DNA of 64,000 bases from Erysipelotrichales bacterium (GCA_910575705.1 CAJTFG010000002.1:248001-312000), one strand, 5' to 3'. Positions 9,332 to 18,686 are shown, counted from the stretch's first letter. The notes: generated from the sequence alone by a model not told the origin. Program-made: numbers and translations.

Positions 9332-10111
9332 ATGAATATCTTGTTTATAGGTGATATTGTCGGTTCTGCCGGACGTGAGGCAGTGGAACGTTATCTTCCT
9401 GTGTTAAAAGAGCAATATGCTGTTGATTTCGTGGTTGCCAATGCCGAGAATTCCGCTCATGGAAAAGGTATAACGAAAAAGATCTACCACCAGCTGTGCG
9501 AGATGGGGATCGATGTTATGACGATGGGAAATCATACGTTTTCCAAAGATAACATCTATACATTTATCGAAGAGGCGGATCGTCTTGTTCGGCCCATGAA
9601 TATGGAACCTTTGGAGCCGGGGCGAAGCACGGTCGTGAAAACGGTAAAGGAAAAACGCATCGCTGTTACGAATTTGTGCGGCGAGGTATGGATGAATAAC
9701 GTCGTGGATTCGCCGTTCAGTTGCATGGAAGAAGTGCTGGAAGAAATCGATGCGGACATATATCTGGTCGATATTCATGGAGAAACGACAAGTGAGAAAA
9801 TTGCATTTACGTATTGCTTTGCAGGACGGGTAGCTGCTGTTGTGGGAACGCATACGCATGTGCAGACTGCCGATGAGAGGATTATAGACGGTACCGCCGC
9901 TATTACGGATTTGGGAATGTGCGGTCCGTATACGAGTGTGATCGGCCGCGATGTGGATGAGATCATCACCCGTTTTACTACGAATGAGAAGACGCGTTTT
10001 ACGATGGCGCAGGGAAGCGCCGTATTTTGCGGAGCACTCGTGAGCATTGATGATTTTTCAAATAAAGCCGTGTCTATCGAACGCATTCAAATTCGTCCGG
10101 AAAATGAATAA
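9332..10111 (+). CDS. ymdB: YmdB-type metallophosphoesterase
   Basis: Calcineurin-like dinuclear metallophosphoesterase (TIGR00282 family), reported in Bacillus as a cyclic-nucleotide phosphodiesterase affecting biofilm and motility decisions. The 259-residue protein shows the metal-binding motifs GDIVGSAGR, NAENSAHGKG, MGNHTF, DIHGETTSEK and GTHTHVQTAD. It is coupled to rny and closed by a terminator. Confidence 0.94.
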   Translation: MNILFIGDIVGSAGREAVERYLPVLKEQYAVDFVVANAENSAHGKGITKKIYHQLCEMGIDVMTMGNHTFSKDNIYTFIEEADRLVRPMNMEPLEPGRSTVVKTVKEKRIAVTNLCGEVWMNNVVDSPFSCMEEVLEEIDADIYLVDIHGETTSEKIAFTYCFAGRVAAVVGTHTHVQTADERIIDGTAAITDLGMCGPYTSVIGRDVDEIITRFTTNEKTRFTMAQGSAVFCGALVSIDDFSNKAVSIERIQIRPENE

Positions 10112-10135
10112 AACCCGCTGATCAGCGGGTTTTTT
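10112..10135 (+). terminator. Intrinsic terminator after ymdB
   Basis: Perfect palindrome AACCCGCT-GATC-AGCGGGTT running into a T tract. Confidence 0.92.
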
Positions 10136-10172
10136 GATATGAAAAAAGTAATCTTCAATCATCGAAAAACAC

Positions 10173-10200
10173 TTGCAACAATATACTGTTATGGTATAAT
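10173..10200 (+). promoter_or_regulatory. Promoter of the ferredoxin gene
   Basis: TTGCAA (10173-10178), 16-base spacer, perfect TATAAT (10195-10200). Confidence 0.78.
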
Positions 10201-10228
10201 AAACATAGTTGAAAAAGGAGGAACAAAA

Positions 10229-10402
10229 ATGCCAGTAAATGTAAATAAAGATACTTGCATCGGTTGTGGTGCTTGTGTAGGAGTTTGTCCAGTAGGAGCT
10301 TTATCAATGGATAGTGATGGGAAATCACAGTGTGACGAAGGTACATGCATTGACTGTGGAGCTTGTGTATCTAGCTGCCCAGTAGAAGCTATTTCACAGT
10401 AA
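10229..10402 (+). CDS. 2[4Fe-4S] ferredoxin
   Basis: Small low-potential electron carrier of clostridial type. The start follows AAAGGAGG; the 57-residue product contains two CxxCxxCxxxCP cluster motifs, CIGCGACVGVCP and CIDCGACVSSCP, the second preceded by an acidic spacer. It forms its own transcription unit with a strong promoter and a terminator. It precedes the iron-sulfur enzyme MiaB, which might use it, but such carriers serve many enzymes. Confidence 0.96.
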   Translation: MPVNVNKDTCIGCGACVGVCPVGALSMDSDGKSQCDEGTCIDCGACVSSCPVEAISQ

Positions 10403-10426
10403 ACCAAGCAAGGCTTGGTTTTTTTT
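10402..10426 (+). terminator. Intrinsic terminator after the ferredoxin gene
   Basis: AACCAAGC-AAG-GCTTGGTT stem overlapping the stop codon, then a run of T. Confidence 0.93.
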
Positions 10427-10463
10427 AGCAGGCATGATTATGATATAGGAAGATGAGGAGCAT

Positions 10464-11900
10464 ATGAATAAATTACCAGGATGGGCGCTGCCCAATTTAA
10501 AAGAAGCACAAATTCGCACAAGACAGGAAGTCAGCATTGAAAAGAATCTTTTTGCTGTTCCTGCCGAAATGCGTCAGATGGGAAACGGGAAACATTATTA
10601 TCTTCGGACATATGGCTGTCAGGCTAATGAACGCGATGGGGAAACGATTGCCGGTATTTTGGAAAAGATAGGATTTACACAATGCTTCACACCTGAGGAA
10701 GCGGATTTTATCTTGCTGAATACATGTGCGGTGCGAAAGAATGCGGAAGATAAGGTACTTGGTGAACTGGGAGCTTTGAAGCGTTTGAAGAAAACAAATC
10801 CCGATCTTGTTTTTGGAATGTGCGGCTGTATGGCGCAGGAAGAGGAGATCGTTCGCATACTTTTAGAAAAGTATCCGCATGTCGATCTTATCTTCGGTAC
10901 GCATAATATACATCGTCTGCCAGTCTTATTGTATCAGGCGATGATGGATAAAGAAAAAACGGTAGAAGTGTTTTCCAAAGAAGGGGAAGTGATAGAGAAT
11001 CTTCCGGTAAAACGCTTTGGACAACATAAGGCATGGGTCAATATCATGTATGGCTGCGATAAGTTCTGTACATACTGTATCGTTCCTTATACGAGAGGCA
11101 AAGAGCGATCTCGGGCAATGGATGATATTTTGAACGAGATCCGCGATCTTCAAAAGGAAGGCTTTCAGGAAGTGACGCTGCTTGGACAAAATGTGAATTC
11201 TTATGGAAAGGATCTACATTTGGAAGGCGGCTTTGCAAAGCTCTTGGAAGAAACGGCTAAGCTGGGAATAGCGCGAATTCGCTTTACGACTTCTCATCCA
11301 TGGGATTTTAGCGATGATATGATCGATGTTATCGCAAGATATGAGAACATTATGCCATTTATCCACTTGCCGGTACAATCCGGAGATAGCGACATGCTGA
11401 AGATCATGGGGAGAAGGTATACCATTGAACAATATAAAGAATTATTTGATAAGATAACTGCAAAGGTTAAAGGGTGTGCATTTTCAACAGACATCATCGT
11501 CGGCTTTCCTAATGAGACGGAAGAGCAGTTTCAGCATACGCTGGATATCGTGGATTATTGCAAGTTCGATAATGCTTTTACCTTTATCTATTCTCCACGG
11601 GAAGGCACGCCCGCGGCAGCGATGGAAGATAATGTTCCCATGCATGTAAAGCAGGAGCGTCTGGCTCGATTGAATGAGCGCGTCAACGCCTATGCGCATG
11701 AAAGAAATGAGGCTTATATGGGGAAAACGGTGCGTGTGCTGATCGATGGTCCTAGTAAGAAAAACAAAGATGTCTATTGTGGCTATACGGAAACGAATAA
11801 GCTGGTGAACTTCTCTTTAAAACAAGGAGATGTGGGAGATATCGTAAATGTCAGAATCACGGATATCAAGACGTGGTCTTTAAATGGAGAACAGGTATAA
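10464..11900 (+). CDS. miaB: tRNA-2-methylthio-N6-dimethylallyladenosine synthase
   Basis: Radical-SAM methylthiotransferase that converts i6A37 to ms2i6A37 in tRNA. The 478-residue protein has an N-terminal UPF0004 domain with cluster cysteines in YGCQANERDGE (C52), NTCAVRKNAEDK and GMCGCMAQ, the radical-SAM motif C198-x3-C202-x2-C205 (GCDKFCTYC), and a C-terminal TRAM domain. The roughly 40-residue leader before the first domain is normal for Firmicute MiaB. A terminator follows the stop. Confidence 0.96.
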   Translation: MNKLPGWALPNLKEAQIRTRQEVSIEKNLFAVPAEMRQMGNGKHYYLRTYGCQANERDGETIAGILEKIGFTQCFTPEEADFILLNTCAVRKNAEDKVLGELGALKRLKKTNPDLVFGMCGCMAQEEEIVRILLEKYPHVDLIFGTHNIHRLPVLLYQAMMDKEKTVEVFSKEGEVIENLPVKRFGQHKAWVNIMYGCDKFCTYCIVPYTRGKERSRAMDDILNEIRDLQKEGFQEVTLLGQNVNSYGKDLHLEGGFAKLLEETAKLGIARIRFTTSHPWDFSDDMIDVIARYENIMPFIHLPVQSGDSDMLKIMGRRYTIEQYKELFDKITAKVKGCAFSTDIIVGFPNETEEQFQHTLDIVDYCKFDNAFTFIYSPREGTPAAAMEDNVPMHVKQERLARLNERVNAYAHERNEAYMGKTVRVLIDGPSKKNKDVYCGYTETNKLVNFSLKQGDVGDIVNVRITDIKTWSLNGEQV

Positions 11901-11922
11901 AAAGCGAGTGATCGCTTTTTTT
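11901..11922 (+). terminator. Intrinsic terminator after miaB
   Basis: AAAGCGA-GTGA-TCGCTTT stem immediately after the stop, followed by T residues. Confidence 0.88.
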
Positions 11923-12067
11923 ATGAGAAAGTGCCTTTTGTATGTCCTTAATGATGAAAAAGAATGTCTTTTTTTCATAGAAGGTGGTATAATAATAACG
12001 ATAATGTCTTGAAACTGGCTGTTATGAAAGCACAGTAATATATATGATAATAGAAATGGAGGTAAGT

Positions 12068-13726
12068 ATGGAGCAAGTACGAGTTTTTGCGCTTGGCGGT
12101 CTTGATGAAAATGGAAAAAACATGCTCGTTGTTGAGGTTGATAATAAGATTTATATCATTGAGGCAGGGTTGAAATATCCTGATACGGATCAGTTGGGAG
12201 TGGAATTCATCATTCCGGATTTTACGTATCTGATCGAGAATAAAGAACGCATTCAGGGTATTTTCATCACCCATGCTCATGATGATGTGGTAGCAGCGCT
12301 GCCATATCTTTTAAAGCAGATAAAGGTGCCGGTTTTCACCGGTGCTTTAACAGCAAATATCATTCATGAAATGCTGAAAAAGGAAAAGATAAAGGATGTT
12401 AAGATCCATCGTTTGAAACGTTCTTCTCAACAGACGATCGGCGGGGTCAAGATTCGGACATTTGCAATGACACATGCATATCCCGATACGTTCGGTATTG
12501 CTATTTTGACGAGTCAGGGATATATCGTATACACGGGAGAGTTTATCGTTGATTATGATATGCTGCAAAAGGAATATCGCTGTGATATCAATGAGCTGAG
12601 TGAAATCGGCAAACGCGGCGTTCTTTGTCTTCTCAGTGAATCGCAAGGTGTGGAGAGAAGCGGGCATACGGCTCCGCATCATCGCATCACATCCCTGATA
12701 GAGCCGATTTTTGAAAAGAGTGCAGGCAGGATTCTGATATCTTGTTATCACCAAAGTCTGTTTCGTATTATCGAGATCATCGAATTGGTAAAAAAGGAAA
12801 AAAAGAAAATCTTTTTTCACGATAAAGAAATGCGGCGTCTGTTGAAGCATTTGGAGGATATGAAATACTATCAGATCCCTAAAGAAATGGAAGTTAGCAC
12901 GTCTTCTTTTCGCGATGACATGGAAGATGTCGTTGTTTTGATTACCGGTTCGGGAAAGAATCTGTTTCGTACGATGAGCAATATCGCCAATCATGAGGAT
13001 AAGCATGTGAGCTTCCGATCCAGCGATACGATCATTGTGGCGTCTCCGGTAGTTTCCGGTACGGAAGTGGAAGCCAACAATATGGAGAATGATATATACC
13101 GCGAGGGCGGACGTATCTTCTCATTGAGCTCTAAAACGGTTTTATCCATGCATCCGTCAAGTGAGGATCTGAAGATGATGCTGTATCTTTTCCGTCCACA
13201 GTATTATATGCCGATCAAAGGAGAATACCGTCATCTTTATATGAATGCCAATTTAGCTATGAATATGGGATATCGTCCGGATCACATCATCGTTTTGGAT
13301 AATGGTCAGATCGCGGTCTTTGAGGAACGCAGCCTCGTTTCAACAGAGCAGCGTTTGGAATTGAATGATACGCTCATTGACGGAAAGGAAAACTGGGATG
13401 TGACCGGTGTCGTATTGAAAGATCGAGAAGTTCTTTCGACAGACGGCGTTATGATCGTGGCCGTTGGCCTGAATGCGAAAACCAAAGAGGTCATTAACGG
13501 ACCGGATGTGCAGACCCGTGGGTTGATTTATTTGAAAGATGCGGATTATATTATAAAAGAAGTAGGGAATATTCTTGAGGAAAGCATTAAGGATGCTGTG
13601 AAGAAGCATACCTATGATAATTTGAACGTCCGGGGAGAAGCGCGTGATAAGATCAGTCGCTATTTGATGAAAGAAACGGGGAAGCGACCGATGGTATTGC
13701 CGGTCATCATAGAATTCAGCGTATAG
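12068..13726 (+). CDS. rnjB: RNase J family protein, J2-like, with degenerate active site
   Basis: Metallo-beta-lactamase/beta-CASP protein with the full RNase J layout in 552 residues. The start follows GGAGG by five bases. The core is recognisable (FALGGLDENGKN, FIIPDFTYL, C-terminal KRPMVLPVIIEFSV), but active-site positions have changed. The HxHxDH motif reads H69-A-H71-D-D73-V74, so the last histidine is lost. TGDF reads TGEF (E158), DSTN reads ESQG, the SGH-containing loop near H362 is deleted, and the histidine of HGEYR is K384. H136 is kept. Bacillus RNase J2 has substitutions at two of the same positions, so this is best seen as a weakly active or structural J2-type subunit working with an active RNase J encoded elsewhere. 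Confidence 0.88.
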   Translation: MEQVRVFALGGLDENGKNMLVVEVDNKIYIIEAGLKYPDTDQLGVEFIIPDFTYLIENKERIQGIFITHAHDDVVAALPYLLKQIKVPVFTGALTANIIHEMLKKEKIKDVKIHRLKRSSQQTIGGVKIRTFAMTHAYPDTFGIAILTSQGYIVYTGEFIVDYDMLQKEYRCDINELSEIGKRGVLCLLSESQGVERSGHTAPHHRITSLIEPIFEKSAGRILISCYHQSLFRIIEIIELVKKEKKKIFFHDKEMRRLLKHLEDMKYYQIPKEMEVSTSSFRDDMEDVVVLITGSGKNLFRTMSNIANHEDKHVSFRSSDTIIVASPVVSGTEVEANNMENDIYREGGRIFSLSSKTVLSMHPSSEDLKMMLYLFRPQYYMPIKGEYRHLYMNANLAMNMGYRPDHIIVLDNGQIAVFEERSLVSTEQRLELNDTLIDGKENWDVTGVVLKDREVLSTDGVMIVAVGLNAKTKEVINGPDVQTRGLIYLKDADYIIKEVGNILEESIKDAVKKHTYDNLNVRGEARDKISRYLMKETGKRPMVLPVIIEFSV

Positions 13727-13750
13727 AATGTAAGGGAAGTGAGGAGTTTT

Positions 13751-16063
13751 ATGGCTAAAAGCAAAAGCCGCAAAAATCAGAAGAGCAAGCAAAATGCAGA
13801 AAATGAGGTTCTCATATACATCTATGCTCTTGTCATGATCACGATATCGCTCATCGGAGCTTTGAAAATCGGCTTTATCGGACAGCTGACATCCAGCATC
13901 GTCTGTTATTTTGTCGGTAATTTATATGGAATCATTTATTTGGCAGTCATCGTTTTTAGCATTATGCTGATCATGAAAAAGTCAGTAAAAGAAGTGCCTA
14001 TCAAATATGCGGTAGGTATTTCTTCTTTGCTTACAGCGTGGTTGATTGCCGCATCAATTCCGAAGGATTCCTCTATTAAGGGATTTGATGTGCTGACGGT
14101 GTTTTTGAATAATTCCGAGCTCATTCTGAAAGGTGAATTGGCACAAGGAGGCGGTCTTTTCGGATCTTTTCTTGTAGCTCTGTGCACGTTTTTGTTTGAC
14201 TATACCGGTACGTGGATCGTCATTGCGGCTCTCATTATGTTAGGAATTTTAGTGATGGCGAATCGTATGTTGGCAAACGGTTTTCATAAGATGAGAAAGA
14301 CGATTCATTCCGCCAATACCGATAAAAAACCGAAGAAACCGAAAGCAAAGAAGCAACCGGAAATCGTTTCTGAAGAGCCAAAGCGAAAAGAGCCGATTGT
14401 CGGCAGCATCAGTATCGACGAGCGCGTAAAACGCGGTCGGGTGTTTTTGGATGTGGATGAATTGGAACCGCCGGAAGATGAGTTTTCTTTCCTTGATGAG
14501 ACTCCTGTACAGCTGGAAGCAGTTGTGAAAGAAGAACAGGAAGAAAAAACGGATGAGGATAAGAGCGTCATAGAAGAGATCATTGGCAAAGAAGATACAT
14601 TTGTCAGTTCTTTTTCTGAAGATTACAGTAAATATCGGCTTCCGCGTTTGAACTTGTTGAAGGAGACCGGACGTCAGGGGAAATCGGTATCTAATGTGAA
14701 GGCAGCGAATGAATGCGGCCGTAAACTGATTGAGATATTGGATGAATTTGGTGTTAAGGCTACGCTGATCGCTACCCATATCGGACCGGCAGTTACCAAG
14801 TTTGAAGTAAAACCGGATCTCGGTGTGCGTGTAAATAAGATCAGCAATCTCCAACACGATATCAAAATGGCGCTTGCTGCCAAAGATATTCGCATTGAAG
14901 CACCGATCCCCGGAAAATCCGCGGTAGGGATAGAGATTCCGAATGTGGAAAAGACGACGGTAGGTATGAAGGAACTCATGCGCAGCATACCGGATACATA
15001 TGAAGAAAAGAAAATGCTATTTTGTTTAGGGAAAGATCTGATGGGCGACTGTATTTACGGAGAGTTGAATAAGATGCCGCATCTTCTCATTGCCGGAGCG
15101 ACCGGCAGCGGTAAGTCCGTCTGTGTGAATTCCATTATTACGTCGATCTTGCTGCGTGCAAAGCCGAATGAAGTGAGGATGCTGTTGGTCGATCCTAAAA
15201 AAGTAGAGTTTACGCCATACCAGAAGATACCGCATCTCATCGGACCGGTCATCACGGATGGAGAAGAGGCAAACCGCGCATTGAAGGTCATCGTCAATAT
15301 GATGGATAATCGCTATGAGCTGTTTTCTATGGCTGGGGTGCGTAATATTGCGGGATATAATGCATATATTGAAAAGCATCCGGAAGAGGGACTCCAGAAA
15401 ATGCCGTGGATCGTAGTGATCATCGATGAACTTGCGGATCTGATGCTGGTAGCTGCCAAAGAAGTGGAAAGCAGCATTCAGCGAATTACGCAGTTGGCAC
15501 GTGCTGCCGGGATCCATTTGATCGTTGCTACGCAGCGCCCAAGCGTGGATGTTATCACTGGGGTGATCAAAGCGAATATTCCGTCTCGTATCGCATTTGC
15601 CGTTTCTTCGGCAGTGGATTCACGTACGATTTTGGATCAGATGGGTGCGGAAAAGCTGATGGGAAATGGAGATATGCTGTATATTCCGGTTGGAGAAACC
15701 GTGCCGACGCGCGTACAAGGTGTTTTTGTATCGGATGATGAGGTAAATGCTGTTGCACAATATGTCAGCGGTCAGGCAAAACCAAAATTCGACGATGCGT
15801 TCCTTCGCTTGGAGATGTTGGACGGTGGAATCGGATCTACGCAGTCAGCTACTGACGATGATCCTCTTTATGAAGAAGTGAAAGAATTTATCATTGAAAC
15901 ACGACGCGCCAGTACGTCTTTGATCCAGCGTAAATTCAGCATTGGCTATGCCCGTGCCGCTCGCTTGATCGATCTGTTGGAGGAGCGTAATATCGTTGGT
16001 CCCGCTCGTGGCAGCAAGCCGCGCGAGGTATATGCCAAAGCTGCGGATGATGCAGAAGAATAA
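13751..16063 (+). CDS. ftsK: DNA translocase FtsK/SpoIIIE
   Basis: Septal ATPase that pumps chromosomal DNA through the closing septum and, in spore formers, into the forespore. The start follows GTGAGGAG and gives 770 residues. About four membrane helices lie within residues 20-175, then a charged linker, the RecA-like motor with GATGSGKSV at 449-457, IDELADLM and ATQRPSVDVITG, and a C-terminal winged-helix gamma domain with TSLIQRKFSIGYARAARL. The linker is short, as in SpoIIIE/SftA-sized proteins. Confidence 0.96.
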   Translation: MAKSKSRKNQKSKQNAENEVLIYIYALVMITISLIGALKIGFIGQLTSSIVCYFVGNLYGIIYLAVIVFSIMLIMKKSVKEVPIKYAVGISSLLTAWLIAASIPKDSSIKGFDVLTVFLNNSELILKGELAQGGGLFGSFLVALCTFLFDYTGTWIVIAALIMLGILVMANRMLANGFHKMRKTIHSANTDKKPKKPKAKKQPEIVSEEPKRKEPIVGSISIDERVKRGRVFLDVDELEPPEDEFSFLDETPVQLEAVVKEEQEEKTDEDKSVIEEIIGKEDTFVSSFSEDYSKYRLPRLNLLKETGRQGKSVSNVKAANECGRKLIEILDEFGVKATLIATHIGPAVTKFEVKPDLGVRVNKISNLQHDIKMALAAKDIRIEAPIPGKSAVGIEIPNVEKTTVGMKELMRSIPDTYEEKKMLFCLGKDLMGDCIYGELNKMPHLLIAGATGSGKSVCVNSIITSILLRAKPNEVRMLLVDPKKVEFTPYQKIPHLIGPVITDGEEANRALKVIVNMMDNRYELFSMAGVRNIAGYNAYIEKHPEEGLQKMPWIVVIIDELADLMLVAAKEVESSIQRITQLARAAGIHLIVATQRPSVDVITGVIKANIPSRIAFAVSSAVDSRTILDQMGAEKLMGNGDMLYIPVGETVPTRVQGVFVSDDEVNAVAQYVSGQAKPKFDDAFLRLEMLDGGIGSTQSATDDDPLYEEVKEFIIETRRASTSLIQRKFSIGYARAARLIDLLEERNIVGPARGSKPREVYAKAADDAEE

Positions 16064-16084
16064 AAGGCGTGATAAACGCCTTTT
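16062..16084 (+). terminator. Hairpin after ftsK, weak intrinsic terminator
   Basis: Perfect 9-bp stem AAAAGGCGT/ACGCCTTTT (loop GATAA) overlapping the stop codon. The T run is only four bases, so readthrough into the peptidase pair is possible. Confidence 0.65.
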
Positions 16085-16098
16085 ATGATGTTGCAAGT

Positions 16099-16127
16099 GC
16101 ATGATTGACGAAATTGGAGTCATACTA
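16099..16127 (+). promoter_or_regulatory. Candidate sporulation (sigma-G-type) promoter before the M16 pair
   Basis: GCATG (16099-16103), 17-base spacer and CATACTA (16121-16127) match the sigma-G consensus as I recall it (gHATR, 17-18, CATWHTA). No good housekeeping -10 is found at the right distance from the nearby TTGACG. The implied 5' leader is only about 10 bases, which counts against it. Confidence 0.4.
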
Positions 16128-16143
16128 GCAATGGAGGTGTGCT

Positions 16144-17403
16144 ATGAAATTACATAATGGTATTCATTTGCATGTGGTTTCCACAAGCAAATTTAAAGAT
16201 ATTGAGATCAGTGTGCGGTTTATGAACCGTCTGGAAGAAAAGCAGGCTACCCTTCGTTCGCTTCTTGCTTTGATGATCTGTGATCGTTGTGAGAAATACC
16301 CTACGAAGAAGATGATGAGCAAGCGTATGGATGAATTGTACGGAGCTGTTTTTAATGCGCATACGGTCGGTTATGGAGCTGCTCAAGTATTGGACATTCG
16401 CATGAGGATCATTGATCCGCGATATGCACCACATTCCTCTTTGTTGGAGCACGCATTTGATTTTTTACAGGAGACGTTGCTTCACCCGCTGTTTACGGAA
16501 GATACGCTGACAGAGAACAAGGCTATTTTGCAGGCAAAGATGGAGCGTATGCGGGATGAACCTTCCCAATATGCGGTGTCACAAGGTCTGAAGCTTGCCG
16601 GAGAGGGACTTCCTTTAGGAATATCGGCGCTGGGAGAAATAGAGCATATCGAAGAGATTACGTTGGACGAGGTTCAAAAGGCACATCAGCGACTTTTTCA
16701 AGAAGACCGTATAGATGTTCTCGTTTGCGGAGATGTGCAGGAAAGCTACCTGAAAGAACTTGTGGAAGTGCGTTTTTCTTCTTCAAGAAGGGATGCTGTC
16801 TTTAAAAGCTATTATGCGGCAGATATGGATAAAGAAGCAAAGGAATCCGTAGAATACCGTCATATTTCACAGAGCAGCATCATGATGACCTGGTTTACAG
16901 ATACGTCTATGAACGATCAGGATTATTTTGCTTTAAAGATCGCCAATGCGATGTTCGGGCAGTATCCGACATCTTTTCTGTTTCAGGAAGTGCGGGAAAA
17001 AAACAGCTTATGCTATTCGATTTATTCCAATATGATTTCTTATGATGGCGCATTGGGAGTGACGACCGGAGTGGAGAAGGAACATATACAAAAAGCGATC
17101 GATTTGATCAAACAGCAGTTTCAAAAATTATGTGACGGAGAGTTTGCTGATGATCTCATAGATATAAGCAAAACGATGGTCGTCAATTCTCTTTTGGCTA
17201 CGAAAGACAGCATGCAGTCATTACTGGCTCTGGCATATCAAAATGCCATTCTGGGTAAAGAGCGCACTGTTGATGATTTGGTAAACTATATGAAAGAGGT
17301 AACCAGACAGGATATTCAACGTGCCGCTCAAAAATGTCGTCTTGTATATACCTTCGTCTTGACGGATAAGGAGGATGAGCATGAAGAAGATCGTAAATTC
17401 TAA
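16144..17403 (+). CDS. M16-family peptidase-like protein, non-catalytic partner (YmfF-like)
   Basis: The 419-residue protein has the duplicated M16 fold but no HxxEH zinc motif: the equivalent region reads LALMICDRCEKYPTKKMM. The C-terminal half keeps the characteristic FLFQEVREKNSLCYSIYS stretch with the R/Y pair of the second M16 subunit. It is therefore the likely non-catalytic half of a heterodimer with the next gene, as in Bacillus YmfF/YmfH or mitochondrial processing peptidase. GGAGGTG precedes the start, and the end overlaps the next gene by 23 bases. Substrate unknown. Confidence 0.88.
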   Translation: MKLHNGIHLHVVSTSKFKDIEISVRFMNRLEEKQATLRSLLALMICDRCEKYPTKKMMSKRMDELYGAVFNAHTVGYGAAQVLDIRMRIIDPRYAPHSSLLEHAFDFLQETLLHPLFTEDTLTENKAILQAKMERMRDEPSQYAVSQGLKLAGEGLPLGISALGEIEHIEEITLDEVQKAHQRLFQEDRIDVLVCGDVQESYLKELVEVRFSSSRRDAVFKSYYAADMDKEAKESVEYRHISQSSIMMTWFTDTSMNDQDYFALKIANAMFGQYPTSFLFQEVREKNSLCYSIYSNMISYDGALGVTTGVEKEHIQKAIDLIKQQFQKLCDGEFADDLIDISKTMVVNSLLATKDSMQSLLALAYQNAILGKERTVDDLVNYMKEVTRQDIQRAAQKCRLVYTFVLTDKEDEHEEDRKF

Positions 17404-18667
17404 ATATCGGGAAACGTATTATGAAGACACGATGGATAACGGGTTGAAAGTTGTTTTATGGCATAAGCCAGATTATGAAAAATCTCTTTTTATGATGGCG
17501 ACGCCACTGGGGGCCATGGATTTGCGGCAGCGGGACGAACAAGGGAAATCATATGAATTTCCTGCCGGTATTGCGCACTTTCTCGAACATAAAATGTTTG
17601 AGATGGGAGATAAAGATGTCATGGATGTGTTTTCTCAGCTAGGAGCGAACGTCAATGCCTTTACTTCTTACAGTGAGACGGCCTATTACTTTTCAACATC
17701 ACAGGATTATAAGAAGCCGTTAGCGCTGTTACTGGATTTTGTTCAGCAACTGGATATCAGTGAGGCTTCCATCGAAAAAGAAAAGGGCATCATCATTCAG
17801 GAACTGAATATGTATAAGCAAATGAGCGACCAGCGCCTTCTGATGGAAACATTTTCTTCTTTGTATGCGGAACATCCTTTAAAATATGATATCGGCGGTG
17901 ATGCTCAGAGCGTTTCCGGCATTACGAAAAAACAATTGGAAGAATGCTATGCCATCAATTATCATCCGAGTACGATGGTTCTTATCGGTGTTACTTCCCA
18001 TGATCCCGATGAGGTTCTTTCCGTTATTCGTAAAAATCAGAAAAAAAAGAAATTCGCCCCGGCACCAAAGGTCATGACTGTATATGTAGATGAACCGGAA
18101 GAGGTAGCCAGAAAGAAATATGTGTTTTCGATGGAAGTATCGGTACCGAAGATCTGCATCGCTTATAAGCTTGGCGGTATTTCAGATGTTCGTGAGCGGA
18201 TTCGTCAAGAATGGTGTATCAAGATCATGCTGGATGCCTATTTCAGCAGTATAAATGAAGATTATCAATCATGGATCGATGATGAGATCATCAATGATTA
18301 TTTTGGCAGTGAGGTAGATTATGGGGAGAATTATGGATCGGTTCTCATCTATAGCGAAACGGAGAAGCAGGAAGCCTTTGAAGAGCTTGTTTATAACGGA
18401 GTACAGAGCATCGCTCAGGCAAAGCTGAGCGAAGATGTGCTGCAACAGCTGAAACGTCGTTATTACGGACAGACTCTTCGCAGCTTGAACAGCTTTGATG
18501 ATATCGCTATATCCTTTGTCCGCAGCTATTTTGACGGTTCTGATTTTTTTCAATCCATGGAGATCCTCGATGCGATCACGATGTCCGATATCGAAAAGGC
18601 ATGCGAGAGTTTAGCGGATGCTCCTTTTGCAGAAGTTATCGTACAACCGAAATACCAAAATAAATAA
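17381..18667 (+). CDS. M16-family zinc peptidase, catalytic partner (YmfH-like)
   Basis: Zinc metalloprotease with the inverted motif H66-F-L-E69-H70 and the downstream glutamate in SIEKEKGIIIQELNMY. The start at 17381 is favoured by AAGGAGG six bases before it, giving 428 residues; ATG 17375 lies inside that spacing. It is translationally coupled to the preceding non-catalytic homologue. In Bacillus the same pair lies between spoIIIE and ymfM; here it also follows ftsK/spoIIIE. Related pairs mature peptides, but no peptide precursor is seen nearby. Confidence 0.92.
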   Translation: MKKIVNSKYRETYYEDTMDNGLKVVLWHKPDYEKSLFMMATPLGAMDLRQRDEQGKSYEFPAGIAHFLEHKMFEMGDKDVMDVFSQLGANVNAFTSYSETAYYFSTSQDYKKPLALLLDFVQQLDISEASIEKEKGIIIQELNMYKQMSDQRLLMETFSSLYAEHPLKYDIGGDAQSVSGITKKQLEECYAINYHPSTMVLIGVTSHDPDEVLSVIRKNQKKKKFAPAPKVMTVYVDEPEEVARKKYVFSMEVSVPKICIAYKLGGISDVRERIRQEWCIKIMLDAYFSSINEDYQSWIDDEIINDYFGSEVDYGENYGSVLIYSETEKQEAFEELVYNGVQSIAQAKLSEDVLQQLKRRYYGQTLRSLNSFDDIAISFVRSYFDGSDFFQSMEILDAITMSDIEKACESLADAPFAEVIVQPKYQNK

Positions 18668-18686
18668 AGATTCGTTCTTATTCGAT

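Noticed and set aside
12347-13006. 219-codon minus-strand frame opposite the RNase J paralogue
   Set aside because: Antisense shadow; low-complexity Phe/His-rich translation typical of such frames.
14249-14857. 202-codon minus-strand frame opposite ftsK
   Set aside because: Antisense shadow of the charged ftsK linker, no initiation signal.
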